A model generated the notes under the pieces. The model was not told where the DNA came from, did not search any database, and saw only the letters and a program-made list of their open reading frames with translations. The translations under genes were made by a program, and so were the position numbers. A stretch of 64,000 nucleotides of DNA from Bugula neritina (lineage: Eukaryota; Bryozoa; Gymnolaemata; Cheilostomatida; Bugulidae), in the NCBI GenBank assembly GCA_964035545.1, contig OZ037767.1, forward strand, positions 19,353,628 to 19,417,627, given 5' to 3'. Positions 23,690 to 40,083 of this stretch are shown one piece after another; positions within the stretch are counted from its first letter, which is position 1; each line of letters begins with the position of its first letter.

Positions 23690-24095
23690 TTTTATTTGGT
23701 CTCCGCCGGTCGATTTGATCATGGAATGCACCCTATCATTGGACTGAGCAGCGGAGCCTGTGGCTGTGCCGACCAATGTGTGCGTGGCAGTCCTTGTCAC
23801 AAAGGTCACACTTGCAAGTGGACTCCGGTCTGTTGGTGACGGCCTGAGCCCTTCTGCGTGCTCCTTTTAGCCGCTGCATTGAGAAGTTTTTTTTCCCAGC
23901 TGTGAAATGGTATTTTAGTTTGCTCTTCCAACTCATGCAATCAAATGTGACATCTTCCTAGGACGCTGTGTCAATGCCGATAGCCGTCATATCCTTCTTG
24001 CAGGCATCTTTGTAGCGCTATATAGATTATCCTTGGAAATGTTGTGGGTTGAGCATGACCAAGCCAGCGCAGTCTGCGTCCCCTGAGCAGGGTAA
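23690..24095 (-). mobile_element. 3' end of a LINE-type retrotransposon
   Basis: Minus-strand frames read RLRWLGHAQPTTFPRII (about 24082-24030), the conserved post-reverse-transcriptase motif of many LINE ORF2 proteins. They continue after a frame change in 23936-23736 to a C2H2-like zinc knuckle CKCDLCDKDCHAHIGRHSHR. That order is typical of the C terminus of LINE ORF2. The element is 5'-truncated, frameshifted and higher in GC than its surroundings. Confidence 0.68.
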
Positions 24096-27204
<3,109 letters not shown>

Positions 27205-27291
27205 ACTTGACATTTTAATCTCTTAATTACTTTTATTTCATCTATTTATGTATTTTAATCCATTGGCTTTATAGCTTTTACACACATTTCT

Positions 27292-27295
<4 letters not shown>

Positions 27296-27323
<28 letters not shown>
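27296..27323. repeat. (TA)n microsatellite
   Basis: About 14 TA units. Confidence 0.9.
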
Positions 27324-27500
27324 GTATGTTTTTATTCTTGTTATATTACATCTTAACATTTTATCTGAAGATTGTGTACATTCAATGCACATGAAACTAG
27401 TAGTAATAAAGTGTTTTAAATCAAATTTTATCGTTCATTACTTTTATTTACTCTGCTCTGCACTGCATTGAGTTCTCTTTATAGTAGTAAACTATACACC

Positions 27501-27505
<5 letters not shown>

Positions 27506-27570
<65 letters not shown>
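27506..27570. repeat. (TA)n microsatellite
   Basis: About 32 TA units. Confidence 0.95.
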
Positions 27571-27572
<2 letters not shown>

Positions 27573-27645
27573 AAGTTTATCGGCTGATGTGTGTAGATAC
27601 ATACTCAAGCAATATATATGCTGCTTACCTGCATTGATTGCTTTA

Positions 27646-29131
27646 GTATAACTGACAATAAACTCCTAAAATGTTTGCAAATCACAAATGATGGCTCATG
27701 TATAAATTATAATATTAGAGTTGTATTGGTATGCCACCAATCCTTAAAGCTTTCTTGCTTTAACACACTCATCAAAAGCTATCATTAGCTGGCAGTGCTG
27801 TTGCTTTAGTTTACTGTCCTTAGCACAGCACAGGCAGTTGTTCTAATCAAACAGCCAAAGAGGAGCATTTACAACGTTATATGAGCACACAGTTATACTC
27901 CAATATTTACACTCTGAATAGACCATCGGTTTTGACATTGGGATGGCAAAGAACTTTATCTATGCATCAATATTGTAAGTTTTACTTGGATTATAATAGC
28001 TAATGTCATTTTGTTTGGATCTGTGCTGTTTTCATGGTGTTTCTCTGACTTTTGATTTAAATTGTTACTTATAGCAGTTTGTACAATTTCTATTTTTCCC
28101 ATTTTTCCATTTGAGAGTCAATAAACTTGAGAACCTGTTGCCAAGTTGGCTAATAGATAACAAATATTACACTCTAAGTCATCCAGACACTGACACAAAA
28201 CCGATACAATAGTTTATAAATAAAGTTAAAGGCTGAAAAGTGATGCATTTTATTGTAATATTTATTTACTGATTTCTGTAAAAACGTTGTAAATGGTATA
28301 TCTATAAACCGATCTTGCCAACAGTTCTAGCCTTCAGTTAAAAGAGTAGCAGGCAATGGATAGATTAAGAGCCGCAATAAAATTAGAGGTCCTTGTATGT
28401 CACAGACAGTTTCTAATCTAATACACTGAGCTCTAAAATACAATCACACCAATCACTGAAACTGCAGTTAAAAGAAATCAATTGAAACATAAAAGAAAAA
28501 ACTGTTCCACTGTGTTCATGCCAATAACAATTGGCATACACACAACATAACAGACTAAATGATATAAACACAATATCGGCAGCAACCATAAAAGCAGTAA
28601 AAGTCTAAAAGGAAGTTCTCTATACCCTATAAGCTTTAGATTATAGAATAATATTTTTAGAAAGTAGCGGTTAACCAAAAGACATGTTACATAGTATAAA
28701 GCTGTTTTATTACCCAGACTTATAAGTCATATACAAAGAGAATAGCAGCAATTGGTTGAAATGAAAACTATAGTCAAAATATCCTAATTTTATCTTCAAC
28801 ACTCTAGTGTTTATATAATGATAACAGGAAGTAAATGTATTACTGTGCAGTCAAGAGATAGCCATATTTCTAGTGAAAGCTATACTAGTTTTTCATCACG
28901 TTCTAATTAGAACCATCAAGTTCTCTGTCAATATCGTGTTACAAAAGCTAATAACGCATAGAAAATATTTAAAGGATTAAGATACAAATATTTTACGTAA
29001 GTTGATTATTGTTTGTATTTTCTCTTAGGATCTTCCCTTTGTAGCCTGTAATATCTTTTGTAATATTTCTAGCAATGTTTATTTTATTGCAAGCTTTCTA
29101 GCAATTGGTGCATTGCCAACATGAGAGTTGG
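27646..29131 (-). pseudogene. E2: relic copy of the E last exon and 3' flank
   Basis: Homologous to 20685-21657. The last exon (29131 downward) reads NSHVGNAPIARKLAIK and then stops at 29081-29079, well before the helix found in E1. The proline-rich exon expected at about 29.2 kb on the plus coordinate is replaced by the GT array, and no signal exon was found. A roughly 490-nt segment (27721-28212) interrupts the 3' flank homology. Confidence 0.65.
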
Positions 29132-29204
29132 CTATAACATAATTTCTTGTTTGAGCAAAAATAATAATAAAGATACGGTGAAATTGTAAAAATTATGTGT
29201 ATGT

Positions 29205-29274
29205 TTGTGGGTGTTTGTGGGTGTTTGTGGGTGTTTGTGGGTGTTTGTGGGTGTTTGTGGGTGTTTGTGGGTGG

Positions 29275-29275
<1 letters not shown>
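29205..29275. repeat. 10-nt tandem repeat GTGTTTGTGG
   Basis: About seven head-to-tail copies grading into the long GT array. Confidence 0.9.
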
Positions 29276-30082
<807 letters not shown>

Positions 30083-30085
30083 TAA

Positions 30086-30764
30086 CCCCCTGTTCACACA
30101 TTGCCGCACCGTACGCCGTAACAGCAAATATCCGCCATCTTTGTTCACATCCGGACTGAATCGTATCCCGGTATACGATGCGGCGTTGATCAAGCAGTGC
30201 TTGATTCAAAAAATCACGGCGGGCTCCCATTGGGTAGAGTTGATCTAGTACTAAAATTTAAAGAACATTTTCGCTAGTTTATTTTAATCGCTTATTTTTG
30301 ATTTAATTCAACTAATTCAAAAGTTTTAAAAGATTAAAAAATCCTTATCCGGCTTGTTTGAATTTAACTCAACTTAAAAATCTAGCTTTCTCTAATCACA
30401 AAAGCATGCAAACAAAAAACTTAAATATGATTTGGACGGCTTAAATATTCGTTATTTAAATTAGCTTGCACAGTTATTTTAAAAACAAATATATTAAAGA
30501 GAAATTCTTTTTATGTAATTGCTTTTATGTAGTAAATAGCATTTATATAACATCTTTTGATAAGAATGCTTCGAATAATTTGTAAATAATATCCAAGTCA
30601 CCGCAGACAAAAATTAACCTCATTATGATTGGTCACAACTCAACGGCATGCGCTGTACTTTGCGTCAATGTGTGAACCCCCCCCCCCCTTCACAAAATGT
30701 AACAGTGGCGCCATTTTGTTTGTGCTGTTACGGTTTACGATGCGGCAATGTGTGAACAGGGGGG
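30086..30764. mobile_element. Harbinger-like MITE
   Basis: Inverted termini of about 40 nt. The left reads CCCCCTGTTCACACATTGCC GCACCGTA; the right in reverse complement reads CCCCCCTGTTCACACATTGC CGCATCGTA. TAA on the left and TTAA on the right fit a 3-bp TWA target duplication, typical of PIF/Harbinger. The interior is AT-rich with no transposase frame, so it is nonautonomous. Confidence 0.75.
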
Positions 30765-33000
30765 TTAATCCTAGAGTTATTAAACTGAGTGATGATTGGC
30801 CACAATCTATTGAATCACCTACAGTAGCCTATAATTATGCAAACATATGAAGTAAAAGGAAGAAAGTTGCCAAATATATTTATTTGACTAATAATAGCTC
30901 AAATTGTTGCATTGCATACTGTAATGTTTCCTCGTTGCTAGAATATCTAAAGAAAAAGCTGGTATTTGGTAGCTTGTTAGGCAAACACTCTAACCCCTAG
31001 ACCACCGCTGCTCCCTTCATCAATTCAGCATGTGAGCACACACACCAAATTTATTAGAATACAAAATTGCTTCAGCACACAACCTTAAAATAGTATGTAG
31101 AGTATGTAGATATGAAAGCTAATATATATGTATGAACATTCTAATGCTGCATAATATAAGTAAAGTGTGCCAGGAATTCTTTAAGCAATAAGAATTTCCG
31201 TGGCTCTTAAAGATGATTATCTCATAACTGCATCAATTAACTGATTGTCTTGTGTCATCCTGGAGTACTATATATTTGCTGTGTCTGAAATAACTCTCTC
31301 TGTCGTCATTTGTCACATTTTTAACCTGTAAAAGCAGCCAGTTATAATAAAGCATTATTTGAGTCAATCATATCAAGTGTATGGCTGCAGTGTTTATGGG
31401 AGCCTAATGGTGTATAAACACTGCATATAAGAATTATAAGCAATTTTTATCTTTGTAGATTGTGTTACTTTAATTACCCAAATTACTTGAGAGCTAGGGG
31501 GAAGGGTGTAACTTAATGGTGTTATCAGCAGTGCTATTGGCTACTTCATTGCATGCCTGTTTACCAAACTATTGGCTCTGAGCCAATTTTGTGATTCAAC
31601 AATTCTTTTATAGAAAGTTTGAAGTAATTGCATGGCAGATGCTACTATATACAGCATTAAGTTATTTATATAGACCAAATGTTGTGATGATTGGTTAGTG
31701 GCATGGTACTGTACGTACATGTATTTAGTGTAGTAAAACTAGTTTATGTCTAGTATATCATTACAGCCATATTACATCAGCTCACACATACCCCATAGCA
31801 TTACAAATGAACATTCAACATTCTTCAACAAATCTTTTTGACGGAAATTATATAGATAAATTTAGTATGGCGCATCAGCTTGATTATGCTATTATAGAAC
31901 TTTAGAATGGTACGTGGTGTAATTTAATGAAATGTACAGCTATAGAAACATGTGTAGGTTACGCTAGCAGCTTTTGTAAAAATAATGTTTAAACTAATTT
32001 AAAAAGATTTAAACTATAATTAAGTTATTATTGTTTTGTTTTGGGTTTTATATGATATTTTTAGGAAGCCAAGTGTTGCTCAAAGTGTTGAATAATTAAA
32101 GACAGTTTCAAAATCTCAAATGCAAATGGTTGCATGATAACATACATATATGTTTACATATATGTTGATTATAATCTAGTACTCCTTTCCTTCTCCTTCC
32201 TCCCCCCTCCCCCTCCAGTTTGAACGTTCATCATGCTATATCAGCTCAACAGCCCCAAGTCTTGTCTGCTTTGATTCCATTTGCTCTATATTCACAATTG
32301 AGGGATAGAAGGTGTCATTTCGGCTCATTGAGTCTATAGACTATCAAACATTGTTTTTACTTTTGACATTTTATTAGCATATTGATGACTAATTTAATAA
32401 ACTATCAGATAATATACTTTGTAATGAATGTATAGATATTTGGCAACTTTAAACTTTGATCATGACTGATACAATTAGATATAAAGGAAAGTTTTCCCCT
32501 TTAATCATGTTGACGACATATTCAATGTATCCACACATTTTATAGTGTCCATATGTTATATAAGCATAAAGTTTGTGTTTGAGATGTGCATCATGGTAAA
32601 CAATGCTTATGAATAAATTACCTTAAAATAATTATTAATTATTATTTATTGCATTGGCGCGGAGGGTTGATCAAGCCCTTCATTAACATTATGTAAAAAG
32701 AATTGCCACGTAGACACTTATATGTCATAGTTAAAGTTATGCAATGCGTGCAATAGAGCTGAAGGTTACACAAGTATTTTATAATTTTAATAGTTTAGTG
32801 ATTAATAAAATATACATTGTTTGGATCCCATTTATTTAAAATGACTGCATGTTGTCTGTTATTACCTATATTATTGTGAATTCTATTTACTTTTAAGTAG
32901 TTTGATTTTCTGACATGATGGCATAATCATAATCCTTGTGTCCCAACATGTTGTGCACAGCCAAATGTTGAAACAATCACAAAAATGTTGTAACATAATG
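30765..33000. other. gene-free spacer upstream of D1
   Basis: No exon found. A pyrimidine-rich run (TCCTTCTCCTTCCTCCCCCC and on) lies at 32188-32218, and a SINE fragment at 30960-31018. Confidence 0.5.
30960..31018 (-). mobile_element. tRNA-derived SINE fragment
   Basis: In reverse complement it reads GGGAGCAGCGGTGGTCTAGG then GGTTAGAGTGTTTGCC, resembling a tRNA acceptor and A box. It is shared with the insertion at 19172-19368. Confidence 0.5.
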
Positions 33001-33087
33001 TTTGGATTCACAGTAATAGAGCTCCTATTGAATTGCGCAACTATCTGAAAGCTAATCGAATGAAAACGCTATTTCCCTGTTGACCAG

Positions 33088-33095
33088 TATAAAAG
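33088..33095 (+). promoter_or_regulatory. D1 TATA box
   Basis: TATAAAAG in the context GACCAGTATAAAAGTAGCTG, about 120 nt before the ATG. It is identical at D2. Confidence 0.65.
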
Positions 33096-33209
33096 TAGCT
33101 GGCACTAGGCTGTCAATCATTCTCAAACATTCAGTCGGACTAGTAGTAACTAGTAAACTAAAGACCGGAGCTCATTTCACTGGTTGTAGTAACTACAATA
33201 GCTAGTAGC

Positions 33210-34108
33210 ATGGAGATTAGAGGCCTGATATTGTTTGCTTTGTCAGCAATCTTCTACATAGAAGCCACCTCGGTGAGTTTCAACAGGTAGATTATAGAAA
33301 TATTCAAACTTGTCACTATAGCAATAAAAATATTTTCATCTCTCAACTTGAATTTGAATAGTTTTTATTTCTTTTTCAGGATCCAGTTGTGGCTACCCTG
33401 AAGTTAGATATAGGGAAGTTAATTCCTTTATTTCTCTCACAGGTGAGTTACAATACTCTTTGATTTGAAACTTTAAAAAGTGCAAAAAGTTAAGATCTTA
33501 GTAAACATAGCAGCTCTCTTAAAATCAATCTGCCATAGAATGCTGCATTCAAAACAAAATCATAAGTTGAGGAAATGCTTCAATTTGCAGAGTTATATAA
33601 TTGCTTTTCATAGATTTTAAAGAACTCAACCACCTTAGAAGTGGAGATTAGAGTCAGTGATTTTCAATTAAAGAATGACGACAGTCAAGTTTCATCAACA
33701 ACTAGTTCTTTGGTTGACCTTACGACACCGGCAGCACCTGTAGGACCTCCAGCCCCTCCACCACAGCCACAGCCTCCACCAGCATTGAGCAGATCTCTTA
33801 GATCAGCACCAACAAATATAACTAGCCAATGTGAGTATGCAGTGTATAGCTTTACATGCATCTAAGAAAGTTTAAGCTTTTTAATGATTTGACGCAGCTT
33901 TAGTAAAATTGTAAATAAATTTGATTTTTGCACAGATGGTGTGTACAAGTATTTATATTAAAATTATTAGTGTTTTCACAGTCATTGCAATATATAGTCT
34001 ACATATTTTCTTTTAGCAAAGTCATTTGTTGGAAATCCACCAATTGGAAGGCGAAGACGCAGTCTAAAGAACAACAAAAAATTGAAAATTCTTTTTGCCG
34101 GTTTCTAG
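33210..34108 (+). CDS. D1: secreted cationic peptide precursor, family D
   Basis: Exons 33210-33272, 33380-33442, 33614-33830 and 34017-34108 (TAG) join in phases 0, 0 and 1, giving 144 residues. Exon 1 is a signal peptide (MEIRGLILFALSAIFYIEAT then S). Exon 2 is DPVVATLKLDIGKLIPLFLS then Q. Exon 3 is a Ser/Thr-rich then proline-rich propeptide (PVGPPAPPPQPQPPPA) with an NIT glycosylation site. Exon 4 has FVGNPPIG, the tetrabasic site RRRR, then SLKNNKKLKILFAGF as the predicted mature peptide, which is short, cationic and amphipathic. Near-identical D2 keeps frame everywhere. An antimicrobial or neuropeptide-like role is possible but unproven. Confidence 0.78.
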
Positions 34109-34437
34109 AGCTGCTGATGACTGAACCACGTGGCAATGAAATAAAAATGCTATATATAGTCTATAGAATATTCTAGTGAAACTATCAAGTTGCAGTGAAT
34201 ATATTATAGTATTATTTATTTCAATCAGCAATATAAACAATTCAGTGTAGTTTAGGCTACTGTTGCACATAATATTTTGGTTTATTTATTTAACCGGTTT
34301 ACTATTTAAGCAAACATATATTATTATATAGCCTTCTAGTACATATTATAGTTTCTTGCTATTTTGTATTAGCTGAGCACTTTAGGCATAGGTTTTATGT
34401 CTTATTATGTGATTTATTTATTATGCCAAATTTTGTA

Positions 34438-34443
34438 AATAAA
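34438..34443 (+). terminator. D1 poly(A) signal
   Basis: AATAAA about 330 nt after the stop, conserved at D2 (38852-38857). Confidence 0.5.
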
Positions 34444-34449
34444 GTATTA

Positions 34450-35565
34450 CAATTACCACTAAAAATAGCTTGTAAATAAATATATAAGCACAGCCCATAC
34501 TTAATCATCGTATATTATGCTCAAAGTTATATTATGCTTATTTGAAAGAAGCATTATTTTGTCGCATCATAAATATGTATAATTCCCTCATTATTCATAT
34601 TGCAAATATATACTATGCGACTACTTTGCTACCTGTCTATAAAAGATGTAGTATGTAGTTATAATCTATTGCACGATTAGAAGTAAGCTGTTTATAATAA
34701 ATGTGAACGCACAAACTGCAACCACATGTAACTCACAGGGCATAATATACAAAACTTTTTTAGTAGAAAAGTATTGCAAGTTCTAGTAGAATTTATTATC
34801 ACAAAAGTTGTCTTACTTTAAAATGAAGCAGTTGGGTTTCAAATGCAAATACCAGATCAAAAACAGTTAATACAAAGTCAAGCCAAGCATCTGACTTTCA
34901 CTGCTTTTCCAAGCTTCTCATTCTGTAAAAATGAAAAATCCATTTGATGTAATGGAAGTACAGTGTTTAACAGTAGGCTATTTGTTTTATATAAAATGGT
35001 GTGCAGGTAAACAGTGGCTGTGTATAATATTTAGAGTTACCTGCTTTCTTCTCAGCATGTTAAAGAGTTGAGTCGGTGGTTATGGGAGAAACAAAACTTT
35101 TTTTTGGATATGCAGGGAGCTTCTTTATTATAAAATTCTTTCACCAATCAAAAATACATTTATTTTCTAGTCTTCCTCATACAGCTTATTTCTCATATAC
35201 AATTGAATAACCCCATAGAAAGCAAACTATTTCAACATCCATAAGCTGCCATGGCACGTTGACAAATCGTCCACACAGCTAAATAAAGCATCATTTAAAT
35301 ATCAGGGTATTCTATAATAGTTTAAAATGCAAACATTTTTTTATTATTTTTGTATATATAATAGTTTTATGTACGTGCATCTTTCTACCACCATATATAT
35401 AGTCCAGATAATGCAACATCTATATATAACCATGTCATTAGAAAATGTATATTTATATTATTAACATTTTTTCATTGCCATTAAGTAGAATTGCTACATC
35501 ATTTACAAAGTTCCCAGTTTAAAAGATATTGTCAGAAAGACATTGTTCTTCTGCATTCAGGTATT
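34450..35565. other. D1 3' flank
   Basis: Non-coding by my reading; duplicated at about 38.87-40.08 kb. Confidence 0.5.
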
Positions 35566-35569
35566 ATAT

Positions 35570-35812
35570 ATGTGAGACGTAGGTGAACAATAGGTGAAAA
35601 GTAAGTGAAAGGTAAAAAGATGTAGGTGAGATGTAGGTGAGATGTAGGTAAGATGTAGACCTTGTGAGATGTAGGCGAAATGTAGGTGAGATGTAGGTGA
35701 GATGTATGTGAAAGGTATGTGAGAGGTAGGTGAGATGTAGGTGAGATGTAGGTGAGAGGTATAGTTGAGAGGTAGGTGAGATGTAGGTGAAAGGTAGGGA
35801 AGATGTATGTGA
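35570..35812. repeat. 11-nt minisatellite GTAGGTGAGAT
   Basis: About 20 imperfect copies of GTAGGTGAGAT and variants. The paralogous array is at 40084-40316. Confidence 0.9.
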
Positions 35813-36107
35813 TAAAAACCATTCTTAGAAAATTGAGTTTATTGTTATATGTATAATCTTTAGAAAATTGCCTTCTCATTACAAGCAATGTAAAAAAGCT
35901 GCTAGGTTATGACCCCAACTTTAAATTAATATATTTAAAATGGATAATTTCTTAAAAAGTATATATAGCACCTATATAGCACATATATGATGTGTCCTAT
36001 ACACAGCTTGTGCAAGTTTATAGTCACCATCTATGATGGAAAGAGCTTTTTTAAGTCAGAAAAAGAACTTAGTCATATGTGGCGCATAAGCAATTAAGAC
36101 GGCGTGC

Positions 36108-36149
36108 TTATATATATACATATATATATACATATATATATACATATAT

Positions 36150-36242
<93 letters not shown>
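36108..36242. repeat. (TA)n microsatellite
   Basis: Long TA tract, with CATATA interruptions at its left end. It is absent from the homologous position in the D2 unit. Confidence 0.95.
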
Positions 36243-36245
<3 letters not shown>

Positions 36246-36714
36246 ACACATGGCGTATGATATCGCAATAGTTATATTTTAAACAGTGAGGAAAATGTTT
36301 TGGAAAATTAAAATGCATTTCAAGTTGATTGAATCATCTTTTAGCTAGCATGGTAACAGAAGTATATAATGCAACATATGGCACCAAGTATGATAAAAGA
36401 CTTGCGCATAGGTTGACTCTGCTCTAATTCAGACTAAATTATAAATGCATGGTATTCCCCAGCGTTCTATCACTATAAATTATTATTACATGCAATCTTT
36501 TCAACACGGTGCTATATATAAAGTGTGGTAACTTTGTGTGTTGAATGAAACCAAGTGCTGAACATATCTTTTTGTAAGAGAGAACAAGATGCAGGGTAGT
36601 CTTCAGTGATATCGATTTTTATTGCAGAATAATATAGTGGTCTTGAACAGGCGAGCTCCATGCAGTAGTCGACTGAATCTACGCTAGAACTCGCCTGCTT
36701 TTGTACAGACAGGA

Positions 36715-36850
36715 CAAAGAAACTCGCACACAAAAGAATCCTTTGGTGTCCGAAAATCGAGAGCCCGAAATGCCGATCCTCGGGACTTCGGAATTTCGGG
36801 ATTCTGAAATGCCGAACTTCGAGATTTCGGTATTTTGGCCTTTCGGGACT
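36715..36850. repeat. CGAAAT/CCGA-rich short repeats
   Basis: Imperfect repetition of (C)CGAAATGCCGA and TTCGGxATTTCGGG blocks with dyad symmetry. The diverged counterpart is at 40452-40595. It is higher in CpG than the host sequence and is probably part of the adjoining retroelement. Confidence 0.6.
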
Positions 36851-37159
36851 CTGACTTTCAGGCAACAAAATTTCAGTATCAGAATTACAACACATCGATA
36901 AAAGTTACATTAGAGGAGATAACTCTACATTATGAATTTCCACTACAGAAGCTAGCATAACCAAACTTCTACCACACATTGTCTAAAGTCTTATTGCCTT
37001 ATGATATGCATTGAACATCGCAATCTAACACACCCCCTATCGGAAAGCCTACTTTTCGGTTAAAAAAACAAAGCGATAAAACATGTATACATAAAAACTA
37101 GGGATATTGAGACATAGAAAAAGAAAATAATAAAAAACAATAATTGTATTAAAGCACAC

Positions 37160-37376
37160 CACACCCTAATTCCTGGTGCGTTCCAACCGGTTGACCCGCC
37201 TCCTCAGTTGTATCAGCTCTTCTTCACACCGCCTCAGCTGCCGCCACATACGCCGCACCTCCCCTTCTAATGGGGACTGAGTCTGAGTGGTCGTGGTACT
37301 GCACCTCGTCTGCTTCTTGTTTGTTGCTGAGGGCTGGGGGCCCTTGCTGAGGGCTGGGGGCCCAGGTCCCCAACGT
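37160..37376 (-). pseudogene. truncated coiled-coil fragment of the retroelement 3' ORF
   Basis: Minus-strand frame ending MWRQLRRCEEELIQLRRR then VNRLERTRN, a heptad-like charged segment matching 40853-41167. It is cut at 37376 by the duplication junction, directly beside the D2 promoter. Confidence 0.6.
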
Positions 37377-37460
37377 GGATTCACAGTAGTAGAGCTCCAA
37401 TTGAATTGCGCAACTATCTGAAAGCTAATCGAATGAAAACACCATTTCCCTGTTGACCAG

Positions 37461-37468
37461 TATAAAAG
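37461..37468 (+). promoter_or_regulatory. D2 TATA box
   Basis: TATAAAAG about 120 nt before the ATG, as in D1. It is only about 85 nt from the duplication junction, so D2 kept a very short ancestral promoter. Confidence 0.65.
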
Positions 37469-37581
37469 TAGCTGGCACTAGGCTGTCAATCATTCTCAAA
37501 CATTCAGTCGTACTGGTAGTAACTAGTCAACTAAAGACCGAAGCTCATTTCATTGGTGTAGTAACTACAATAGCTAATAGC

Positions 37582-38527
37582 ATGGAGATTAGAGGCCTGA
37601 TATTGTTTGCTTTGTCAGCAATCTTCTATGTAGAAGCTACTTCGGTAAGTTTCAACAGGTAGAGTTTAGGAATATTCAAACCTGTCACTATAGCAATAAA
37701 AAGATTTTCATCTCTCAACTTGAATTTGAATAGTTTTTCTTTACTTTTCAGGATCCAGTTGTGGCTACCCTGAAGTTAGATATAGAGAAGTTAATTCCTT
37801 TATTTCTCTCACAGGTGAGTTACAACACTCTTTGATTTGAAATTTTAAAAAGTGCAAAAACTTAAGATCTTGTTAAACATAGCAGCTCTTTTAAAATCAA
37901 TCTGCCATAAAATGCTGCTATCAAAACAAAAGCATAGGTTGAGGAAAAGTTTCAATTTGCAGAGTTATATAATTGCTTTTCATAGGTTTTAGAGAACTCA
38001 ACCACCTTAGAAGTGGAGATTAGAGTCAGTGATTTTCAACTAAAGAATGACGACAGTCAAGTTTCATCAACAACTAGTTCTTTGGTTGACCTTACGACAC
38101 CGACACCAGCAGCGGCAGCACCTGCAGGACCTCCAGCCCCTCCACCACTGTCACAGCTTCTACTAGCATCAGCACCAACAAATATAACCAACCAATGTGA
38201 GTATGCGGTCTATAGCTTTTCATGCATCTAAGAAAGTTTAGGTTTTTTAATGATTTAATGCAGTTTTAGTAAAGTTGCAAATACTCAAAAACTCGTTAAA
38301 ATTTTAGGAGGGACCTAGATTTTTATATTTATAGCTTACAATTGATTTTTGCACAGATGGTGTGTACAAGTATTTATATTAAAATTGTTAGTGTTTTCAC
38401 AATCATTGCAGTATGGTTTACATATTTTCCTTTAGCAAACTCATTTTCTGGAAATCCACCAATTGGAAGGCGAAGACGCAGTCTAAAGAACAACAAAAAA
38501 TTAAAAAATTTTCTTGCCGGTTTCTAG
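37582..38527 (+). CDS. D2: secreted cationic peptide precursor, family D
   Basis: Exons 37582-37644, 37752-37814, 37986-38196 and 38436-38527 (TAG) join in the same phases as D1, giving 142 residues. The signal peptide and 21-residue exon 2 are nearly identical to D1. Exon 3 differs in the proline tract (PTPAAAAPAGPPAPPP) and is two codons shorter. Exon 4 reads NSFSGNPPIG, RRRR, then SLKNNKKLKNFLAGF, so the predicted mature peptide differs from D1 in the stretch KNFLAGF versus KILFAGF. Intron 3 holds a roughly 60-nt insertion absent from D1. No lesion is seen. Confidence 0.78.
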
Positions 38528-38859
38528 AGCTGCTGATGACTGAACCACGTGGCAATGAAATCAAAATGCTCTATAGCCTATAGAATATTTTAATGAAACA
38601 GTCCAGTTGTTGTGAATATATTATAGCACTATTTATTTCAATCAGCAATTTAAACAATTTAGTGTAGTTTAGGCTACTGTTGCACATATTTTGGTTTATT
38701 TATTTATTCGTTTTACTATTTAAGCAAACATATATTATTATATAGCCTTCTAGTACATATTATAGTTTCTTGCTATTTTGTATTAGCTGAGCACTTTAGG
38801 CGTAGGTTTTATGTCTTATTATGTAATTTATCTATTATGCCAGATTTTGTAAATAAAGT

Positions 38860-40080
38860 ATTACAATTACCACTAAAATAACTTGTAAATAAATAGATGA
38901 GCACAACCCATGCTTAAACATCGCATATTACGCTCTAAGTTATATTATGCTTATTTGAAAGAAGCATTATTTTGTTGCATCATAAATATGTATAATTCCC
39001 TCATCATTCATATTGCAAATATATATGCGACTACTTTGCCACCGGTTTGAACAAATTTATGCGTATCACAGAGTCCAATAGGTCAATCTGTCTATAAAAG
39101 ATGTAATATGTGGCTATAATCTATTGCACGATTAGAAGTAAGCTGTTTATAATAAATGTGAACACACAAACTCCAACCACATGTAACTCACAGAGCATAT
39201 ACGAAGCTTTTTTAGTAGAAAAGTATTGCAAGTTCTAATAGAATTTATTATCATGAAAGTTGTCTTACTTTAAAATGAAGCAGTTGGGTTTCAAATGCAA
39301 ATACCAAATCAAAAACAGTTAATACAAAGTCAATTAGCCAAGCATCTGACTTTCACTGTTTTTTTAAGCTCCTCATTATGTGAGAATGAACAATCCATTT
39401 GATGTTTGAAACAGTTGAATTGAATGAAACTCCAGCCATAAGTTCATGCAAACCAAAATCACAAATTCATTCATTTGAAGTAATGGATTTACAGTGTTTA
39501 ACAGTAGGCTATTTTTTTTATATAAAGTGGTGTGCAGGTAAGCAGTGGCTGTGTGAAGTGTTTAGAGTTACCTGTTTTCTTCTCAGCATGTTAAAGAGTT
39601 GAGTCGGTGGTTATGGGAGCAGTAAAACTTTTATTTGGATATGCAGGCAGCTTCTTTAATGTAACATTTTTTCACCAATGAAAATTACATTTATTTTTCT
39701 AGTCTTCTTTACACAGCTCATTTCTCATATGCAATTGAACAAACCCATGAAAAGCAAATTTTTTCAACCACCATAAGCTGCCATGACACATTAACAAATC
39801 ATCCACACAGCTAAATAAAGCGTCATTGAAATATCAGGGTAACCTCTTATAGTTTAAAATGCAAACAGATTTATTACTGTTATATATATAATAGTTTGAT
39901 GTACGTGTGTCTTTTTACCACCATATATATAATGCAACAGCTATATGTAACCATGTCATTAGAAAATGTATATTTATATTATTAACATTTTTTCATTGCC
40001 ATTAAGTAGAGTTGCTACATCATTTACAAAGTTCCCAGTATAAAAGATATTTTCAGAAAGACATTTTTCTTCTGCATTCA
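38860..40080. other. D2 3' flank
   Basis: Homologous to the D1 flank, with small indels (for example at 39044-39090). No gene is seen. Confidence 0.5.
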
Positions 40081-40083
40081 GGT

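Larger units (their letters stand above)
33004..37376 (+). repeat. left unit of a 4-kb tandem duplication (D1)
   Basis: From GGATTCACAGTAATAGAGCT at 33004 this unit is homologous to 37377-41215. It contains D1, its 3' flank, an 11-nt minisatellite, a TA array unique to this copy, and a retroelement-derived coiled-coil fragment. Confidence 0.8.

Noticed and set aside
35532-35888. 118-codon minus-strand frame with LTYISPTSHLH repeats
   Set aside because: Translation of the GTAGGTGAGAT minisatellite; the paralogous array is not kept in frame.
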